Assembly (NCBI RefSeq): GCF_001921845.1
Contig: NZ_MSJM01000006.1
Span: 1 to 64,000 of the forward strand
DNA length: 64,000 bases
Origin: Streptococcus cuniculi
GTDB taxonomy: Bacteria > Bacillota > Bacilli > Lactobacillales > Streptococcaceae
Direction: 5' to 3'
In this document: one piece after another, positions 59,309 through 64,000 of the stretch
Layout: each line of letters begins with the position of its first letter
Numbering within the stretch: the first letter of the stretch is position 1
Made by a program: the position numbers and the translations under genes
The notes under the pieces: generated by a model
Databases searched by the model: none
What the model was told of the DNA's origin: nothing
Seen by the model: the letters and a program-made list of their open reading frames with translations, nothing else

Positions 59309-62206
59309 ATGAAGACTTGGAAGAAAACAGGATTCGCTTTCGCAGTAGCGAGTACATTGGTGAGTATGCCAGTAGCCGCTGACGAATATGCCAAATCCTA
59401 TCAATCATGGGATGCAACAAGCATGGCAAAAACGACCTTGATTGTCGCAGCCATTGCCGTTGTGGCCTTGCTGGCAGCTGCGATTTATCGCATTGTGAAC
59501 CATAAACCATTGAAAACGCTCAAGAGCAAGATTGCTATGGGCTTGCTATCGCTACTAAGTATCGCGATTGTGGGTGCTAACTATGCAGTCAATATGTTTG
59601 TAAATGTGATTGACACCTATTTTGCGCCGTCCTATGCAGATGAAGGAAAAATCAAGGATGCAGAAGCTGTTTCAAAACAGTTGGTTACAAAGATTCAGGA
59701 AGAAGGAACTGTTCTTCTAGAGAATAAAAACAAGACCTTGCCGCTTGAAAAATCCTCAAAAGTCAACGTGTTTGGTATTTCTTCTGTAGCGGTTACCTAC
59801 GGTGGATCTGGATCTGGTGCGGCAGATGAGTCCAAAAATATTAACTTACAACAAGGACTTGAAAATGCAGGCTTTGCAGTCAATGCAGAATTAACAGATT
59901 TTTACAAAGAGCATTTACCTAAAAAAGAAGGAACCAACATCTTCTCGCTCAATGGTGGGGATTATAATATCTATGAACCAAGTCAAGATGCCTATTCTGA
60001 AGACTTGTTGAAAAATGCTAAAGCCTTCTCCGATACAGCTCTTGTCGTGATTTCACGTAACGGTGGTGAGGGAGCAGACCTCCCACAATCCATGAAAGAC
60101 TATGAAAATGGTCAAGAAGACAAGCATTATTTGGAATTGCAAGATGTCGAAAAAGACATGCTTGAAACGGTCAAGAAAAACTTTGATAAGGTCGTAGTCT
60201 TGGTCAACTCTTCTAATGCAATGGAGCTTGGTTTCCTAGAAGATGAGGGAGTGGACGCAGCTCTTTGGATTGGTGGGCCAGGCTCAACGGGTCTTGATGG
60301 TGTAGCCCGCATCTTATCAGGTGAGGTCAATCCGTCAGGTCGCTTGGTGGATACCTATGCCTATGATATGGCTTCTGCGCCAACCTACTACAATACTGGA
60401 GATTTCTCTTACACGAATATCACTTATGAGAACACTCCGTGGGGTGCTAAAGAGCCACAAACTTTTAATTATAAATTCGTGAATTACCAAGAGGGTATCT
60501 ATGTCGGCTATCGTTACTATGAAACTCGTTTTGTAGACAATGCGACAGGTCAAATGGATGAAGCAGCGTATCAAAAAGCGGTTCAGTATCCATTCGGTTA
60601 TGGTCTATCATACACGAACTTCAAGCAAGAAATCACTGGCATGAAAGAAGATGGTGATGAGATTGAAGTGACCGTTAAGGTGACCAATACAGGTGATGTT
60701 GCTGGTAAGGACGTGGCACAAGTTTACTATACAGCGCCATATACAGCTGGTGGAATCGAAAAATCTCATGTTGTCCTTGCTGGATTTGACAAGACAGAAG
60801 TGCTTGAGCCTGGTAAGAGTGAAGAATTAGCGATTCGCTTTGACCGTGACGATCTCGCTTCTTACGATGATAAGACTGAAAAAGCCTACGTCCTAGATGC
60901 TGGAAATTACGACATCAAACTGATGAACAATGCCCATGATGTGCTTGATTCGAAGACTTATACGGTTGCCCAAAAAGAAGTCCGCAAACAACGGACATCC
61001 GATAAAGCAGAAGTAACAAATGCCTTTGAATACGCAGTAGGTGACGTCAAGTATGTCACTCGTGACGATTGGGAAGGTACGCTTCCGACCGAGCGCACCA
61101 AGGACAAAGAAGCGACAGATGCTATTGCAAAAGAAGTCGAACGGACCAACTTCCGTATCGATGCCGATGCTGAAACACCTGTGGATAAGGTAGAAGCTGA
61201 AAAGAATGGCCTTCGTCTGGTCGACCTTGTAGGGGCAGACTATGAGGATGAGCGTTGGGACAAATTAGTGGCTCAAATGACAGTCGCTGAAATGACGGCT
61301 TTGATTGGTCACGGTGGTTATGCAACGGTGGCGGTCAAATCCGTTGACAAACCAGCGGTGGTCGACCTTGATGGACCTGCCGGCATCAATGGGATTTTCC
61401 AAGGAATCAAAGGAATCCAATACAATTCTGAGGTTGTCGTGGCATCTACTTGGAATACAGACCTTGCTGAAGAAATGGGAGATGCCTTTGCCAAAGAAGC
61501 CTTGGCTCATGGTATCGTAGGACTATATGCACCAGCAGTGAATATTCATCGTTCACCATTCTCAGGTCGAAACTTTGAATACTATTCAGAAGATCCAGTC
61601 GTATCAGGTAAAATGGCCTCTGCCTTGGTGAAAAAAGCGCTCGAAAATGGTGTGTACACCTTTACCAAACACTTTGCCCTTAACGATCAAGAAGACAACC
61701 GTGAAGGTGTGGCAACTTGGTCAAATGAACAAGCCATTCGTGAAGTCTACCTCAAAGCCTTTGAAATTCCAGTCAAAGAAGGTGGCGCAACAGCTATCAT
61801 GTCTTCCTTCAACCGTATCGGTACCCTTTGGGCTGGCGGAAATGGTGACTTGCTCAATACCGTCCTTCGTGATGAGTGGGGCTTCCGCGGAATGGTGATT
61901 ACCGACTTTGATGGTCAGAATTACATGAGCCCAGACCAAGCGATTCGCAATGGTGGCGACTTGATGTTGACCCCTGTAGGCGATGATCCAACAGCTCTCT
62001 CTACAGGTACTAAAGAAGGGGTTGCAGCCCTTCGTCAAGCAAGCAAAAATATCCTTTATACCATTGCACATTCAGCTGCATTTGATATTTACAAACCAAA
62101 AACAAAATGGTGGTTGGTTGTCCTTGTAACAGCAAACATTGCCTTGATTGCTCTAGTCGGTCTTGGTCTTGTGAAGCTAACTGCAAAGAAAAAAGAAGTA
62201 GCATAA
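59309..62206 (+). CDS. Membrane-anchored GH3 enzyme with permuted domains
   Basis: 965 residues. Signal-like N-terminus, two membrane segments (about 40-62 and 74-98), then the GH3 C-terminal domain (about 115-340; EEGTVLLENKNKTLPL, FGYGLSYT), a fibronectin-III-like domain (about 440-560), and only then the catalytic TIM barrel (about 636-900). The barrel contains KHFALNDQE (K787, H788) and the nucleophile Asp in MVITDFDG (D866). A last membrane segment closes the protein (about 934-957). The order is reversed relative to conventional GH3 proteins. Such permuted enzymes are known in Lachnospiraceae and Ruminococcus. Glycan substrate unknown. AGGAGGGTCTT precedes the ATG. Confidence 0.88.
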   Translation: MKTWKKTGFAFAVASTLVSMPVAADEYAKSYQSWDATSMAKTTLIVAAIAVVALLAAAIYRIVNHKPLKTLKSKIAMGLLSLLSIAIVGANYAVNMFVNVIDTYFAPSYADEGKIKDAEAVSKQLVTKIQEEGTVLLENKNKTLPLEKSSKVNVFGISSVAVTYGGSGSGAADESKNINLQQGLENAGFAVNAELTDFYKEHLPKKEGTNIFSLNGGDYNIYEPSQDAYSEDLLKNAKAFSDTALVVISRNGGEGADLPQSMKDYENGQEDKHYLELQDVEKDMLETVKKNFDKVVVLVNSSNAMELGFLEDEGVDAALWIGGPGSTGLDGVARILSGEVNPSGRLVDTYAYDMASAPTYYNTGDFSYTNITYENTPWGAKEPQTFNYKFVNYQEGIYVGYRYYETRFVDNATGQMDEAAYQKAVQYPFGYGLSYTNFKQEITGMKEDGDEIEVTVKVTNTGDVAGKDVAQVYYTAPYTAGGIEKSHVVLAGFDKTEVLEPGKSEELAIRFDRDDLASYDDKTEKAYVLDAGNYDIKLMNNAHDVLDSKTYTVAQKEVRKQRTSDKAEVTNAFEYAVGDVKYVTRDDWEGTLPTERTKDKEATDAIAKEVERTNFRIDADAETPVDKVEAEKNGLRLVDLVGADYEDERWDKLVAQMTVAEMTALIGHGGYATVAVKSVDKPAVVDLDGPAGINGIFQGIKGIQYNSEVVVASTWNTDLAEEMGDAFAKEALAHGIVGLYAPAVNIHRSPFSGRNFEYYSEDPVVSGKMASALVKKALENGVYTFTKHFALNDQEDNREGVATWSNEQAIREVYLKAFEIPVKEGGATAIMSSFNRIGTLWAGGNGDLLNTVLRDEWGFRGMVITDFDGQNYMSPDQAIRNGGDLMLTPVGDDPTALSTGTKEGVAALRQASKNILYTIAHSAAFDIYKPKTKWWLVVLVTANIALIALVGLGLVKLTAKKKEVA

Positions 62207-62259
62207 TGAAATAAGAGTAGTGAGGACGGGTGGTCCTCCTCTCTTTTAGAAGGAGAACT

Positions 62260-62739
62260 ATGAAAGAGTGGATTGCCAAACATCCTGATTTATGGGAATT
62301 TATTAAGTTTAATGTCTTGTCCAATATCGCAACGATAACGAATTTTGCGGTCTTGTGGTTGTCAACAAACTTTCTCTTTACGGCCTTTTCAGGACAAGAT
62401 TTTCATTGGTTAATCTTCCATTATTCAGTGGACAATGGTGGCTTAAACGGCTTTCTATCGTTCCTATTAGCCTATGTTGCCGCGCAGGTTGTCAACTATA
62501 TCGTCCAGCGAAAACTAGTGTTCGGCGCAGAAAATGATATTTCCAAAACCCTCCATTGGTATATCCTAACCGTCATCGTGGCAGGTATCTTGTCGATTGT
62601 CTTGCCACCTTATACGACCCAAGTATTCACCTCGTGGGGCTTGAGTCTAGGCTGGGCACAAACTGCTGCCAACTGGGTCAATATCCTGGTTCAGGTCGCT
62701 GTCAACTACCCAATGATGAAATTTGTGATTATGAAGTAG
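62260..62739 (+). CDS. GtrA family membrane protein
   Basis: 159 residues with four membrane segments and the GtrA pattern (WEFIKFNVLSNIATITNFAVLW, YVAAQVVNYIVQRKLVF). GtrA/GtcA proteins flip lipid-linked sugars for surface glycosylation. Start at ATG 62260 with AAGGAG four bases upstream; a frame reading further up has none. It follows the GH3 gene by 53 bases with no terminator seen, so co-transcription is likely. An unlinked YfhO-type enzyme is at 19953. Confidence 0.88.
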   Translation: MKEWIAKHPDLWEFIKFNVLSNIATITNFAVLWLSTNFLFTAFSGQDFHWLIFHYSVDNGGLNGFLSFLLAYVAAQVVNYIVQRKLVFGAENDISKTLHWYILTVIVAGILSIVLPPYTTQVFTSWGLSLGWAQTAANWVNILVQVAVNYPMMKFVIMK

Positions 62740-62744
62740 GAATC

Positions 62745-62847
62745 TTGACAAATTTTACCAGATGGCTTACACTATAGGCACTAGGAAGATTGCTCATAGC
62801 AATATTAAGGCCCATCACTATGTCAGTAGTGAGGGGTCTTTTTTTGA
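62745..62847 (+). ncRNA. Candidate small RNA (promoter, hairpin, terminator)
   Basis: TTGACA (62745-62750) and TACACT (62768-62773), spaced by 17, give an expected start near 62780. A hairpin (ATTGCT / AGCAAT, 62789-62803, loop CAT) follows, then a terminator with stem AAGGCCC + TCACTA / TAGTGA + GGGTCTT (62807-62840) and eight T residues. The transcript would be about 68 nt and contains no start-stop ORF with a ribosome-binding site. It may be a trans-acting RNA or an attenuator for the following gene. Confidence 0.65.
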
Positions 62848-62920
62848 TGAGTAAGGAAATGTTCGGATATCATTTCTCTTTCCGTTCAACAGATTATGCC
62901 ATAAACTTGTCAATTTATGA

Positions 62921-62934
62921 AGAAAGCGTTTTAA
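62921..62934 (+). promoter_or_regulatory. cre-like site before the second GH3 gene
   Basis: AGAAAGCGTTTTAA matches a cre core (GAAAGCGTTTT) and repeats the TTATGAAGAAAG-x-GTTTT context found before the first GH3 gene at 59215. TTGTCA (62907-62912) and TTTAAT (62930-62935) spaced by 17 could be the promoter; TATGAT (62952-62957) is an alternative -10 box. Confidence 0.6.
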
Positions 62935-62990
62935 TCCTTGATATTCTTTGATATGATAGGCTTAGTAGAATAGAAATAGGTGGGAAATGT

Positions 62991-64000
62991 ATGAAACATC
63001 GTGCGATTATTGAGCAGTTGACCTTAGAAGAAAAAGCGGCCTTGATGGCGGGTAAGTCTGTCTGGGAAACCAAGGATTTTCCAGAAAAAGGAATTCCGTC
63101 CGTCTTTTTATCAGACGGACCGCATGGGATTCGCAAGCAAGAAGGAAGCGGGGACCATCTAGGCTTGAATGCTTCTGTTCCTGCGACCTGTTTTCCGACA
63201 GCAGCCACTCTTGCCAATAGCTGGGATCCAGCGCTCGTTGAGGAAGTGGGGGCAGCACTAGGAGCTGAAGCGAGCAGTCTGGGAGTGCATGTGGTACTGG
63301 GTCCTGGTCTCAATATCAAGCGCAATCCCTTGTGTGGACGCAATTTTGAATATTACTCTGAAGACCCATATCAGGCAGGGAAAATGGCGGCGGCCATGAT
63401 TCGGGGTCTGCAATCCCAAGGTGTAGCAGCAACGCCAAAACACCTTGCGGTCAATAGTCAGGAACTCCGCCGCATGGCTTCTGACTCGATTGTGGATGAG
63501 CGTACCTTGCGCGAAATCTATCTGACAGGATTTGAAATCGCCGTTCGTGAGGGCAATCCGAAGGCCATCATGTCTGCCTACAACAAAATTAACGGCATCT
63601 ATGCCAACGAAGACAAACGCTTGTTACGGGACATCTTGCGGGATGAGTGGGGCTTTACAGGCTTTGTCGTGTCAGACTGGGGCGGTTCAAATGACCATGT
63701 TTTAGGGGTTGAAAATGGCAGTCATCTTGAAATGCCGGGAACCACTACTGTAGGACAAAAGGAATTGATCGATGCTGTGCAGTCTGGTCGCTTGTCTGAA
63801 AGTGTTCTAGACGAGCGTGTCGATGAGCTCTTACAGGTCGTCTTAGACTTGGCTGCTCAGGAAAAGCGCAGTATCGATGTCAACAAGCAACATCAACTAG
63901 CTAGACGGGCAGCCGCAGAAAGCATTGTCCTCTTGAAAAACGAGGATCAGGTGCTGCCGCTTCAAGCAGAAAAAACGGTAGCCGTCATTGGTGAATTTGC
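62991..64000 (+). CDS. Glycoside hydrolase family 3 enzyme (partial, runs off the edge)
   Basis: Begins with ATG 62991 after AGGTGGGAAATGT; 336 codons are visible and the frame is still open at 64000. This GH3 has the conventional order: the TIM barrel first (LSDGPHGIRK, GRNFEYYSEDP, TPKHLAVNSQE, with nucleophile Asp in VVSDWGG), then the beginning of the C-terminal domain (SIVLLKNEDQVLPLQAEKTVAVIGEF). No signal peptide, so it is probably cytoplasmic and hydrolyses an imported disaccharide, such as a beta-glucoside. Confidence 0.9.
   Translation, partial: MKHRAIIEQLTLEEKAALMAGKSVWETKDFPEKGIPSVFLSDGPHGIRKQEGSGDHLGLNASVPATCFPTAATLANSWDPALVEEVGAALGAEASSLGVHVVLGPGLNIKRNPLCGRNFEYYSEDPYQAGKMAAAMIRGLQSQGVAATPKHLAVNSQELRRMASDSIVDERTLREIYLTGFEIAVREGNPKAIMSAYNKINGIYANEDKRLLRDILRDEWGFTGFVVSDWGGSNDHVLGVENGSHLEMPGTTTVGQKELIDAVQSGRLSESVLDERVDELLQVVLDLAAQEKRSIDVNKQHQLARRAAAESIVLLKNEDQVLPLQAEKTVAVIGEF

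Overview
The window is the replication-origin region of a Streptococcus chromosome. Gene order (ftsH-hpt-tilS-divIC-rqcP-mfd-pth-ychF-dnaN-dnaA-oriC-parB-htrA-rlmH) and the single-gene sequences fit the genus. The diacylglycerol-kinase-like gene and a DUF951 gene between ychF and dnaN remind me of the S. suis group, but I cannot fix the species from sequence alone.

Layout. At 1-143 the window starts inside an rRNA operon leader that reads leftward off the edge. From 241 to 15957 lies the leftward origin arm: ftsH, hpt, tilS, a class A beta-lactamase-like protein, a 39-residue ORF, divIC, the S4 gene rqcP, mfd, pth, ychF, small genes, dnaN and dnaA. DnaA boxes lie on both sides of dnaA, parB and htrA follow, and two ParB-binding parS sites are visible (18833 and 35343). 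From 18.3 to 29 kb come rlmH, a DUF1275 membrane protein, three tRNAs, a YfhO-type membrane protein, an ABC-F ATPase, a YitT protein, trpS behind a T-box, guaB and a sugar transporter. From 29.7 to 49.8 kb come recF/yaaA, the yfmF-yfmH-rodZ-pgsA-ecfA1A2T cluster, a LysM/Apf wall protein, a phosphatase with the L-serine dehydratase genes, mnmA, NUDIX-mnmG, gdpP-rplI-dnaB-veg and rpsD.

The accessory part begins right behind the rpsD terminator (49.86 kb). It holds an orphan fragment that looks like the BECR-type nuclease end of a phage head protein, a small acidic ORF that could be its immunity protein, and a gene remnant. Next come two tandem secreted flavoprotein reductases with a palindromic repeat between them, a membrane-anchored metallophosphoesterase, a fic-LytTR regulator-histidine kinase operon, a domain-permuted membrane-anchored GH3 enzyme, a GtrA protein, a promoter-hairpin-terminator unit that looks like a ~70-nt small RNA, and a second, conventional GH3 enzyme running off the right edge. 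CcpA (cre) sites overlap the promoters of both reductases and lie before both GH3 genes, so this block looks like a carbon-regulated surface/sugar module.

The most interesting unexplained items are the toxin/immunity-like orphan pair behind rpsD, the small RNA candidate at 62780, the inverted-repeat-bounded structured element between the sugar transporter and recF, paired TTTACA-N4-TGTAAA operators before that transporter, the permuted GH3, and the fic-two-component operon. No insertion sequence, prophage, or CRISPR array was seen.
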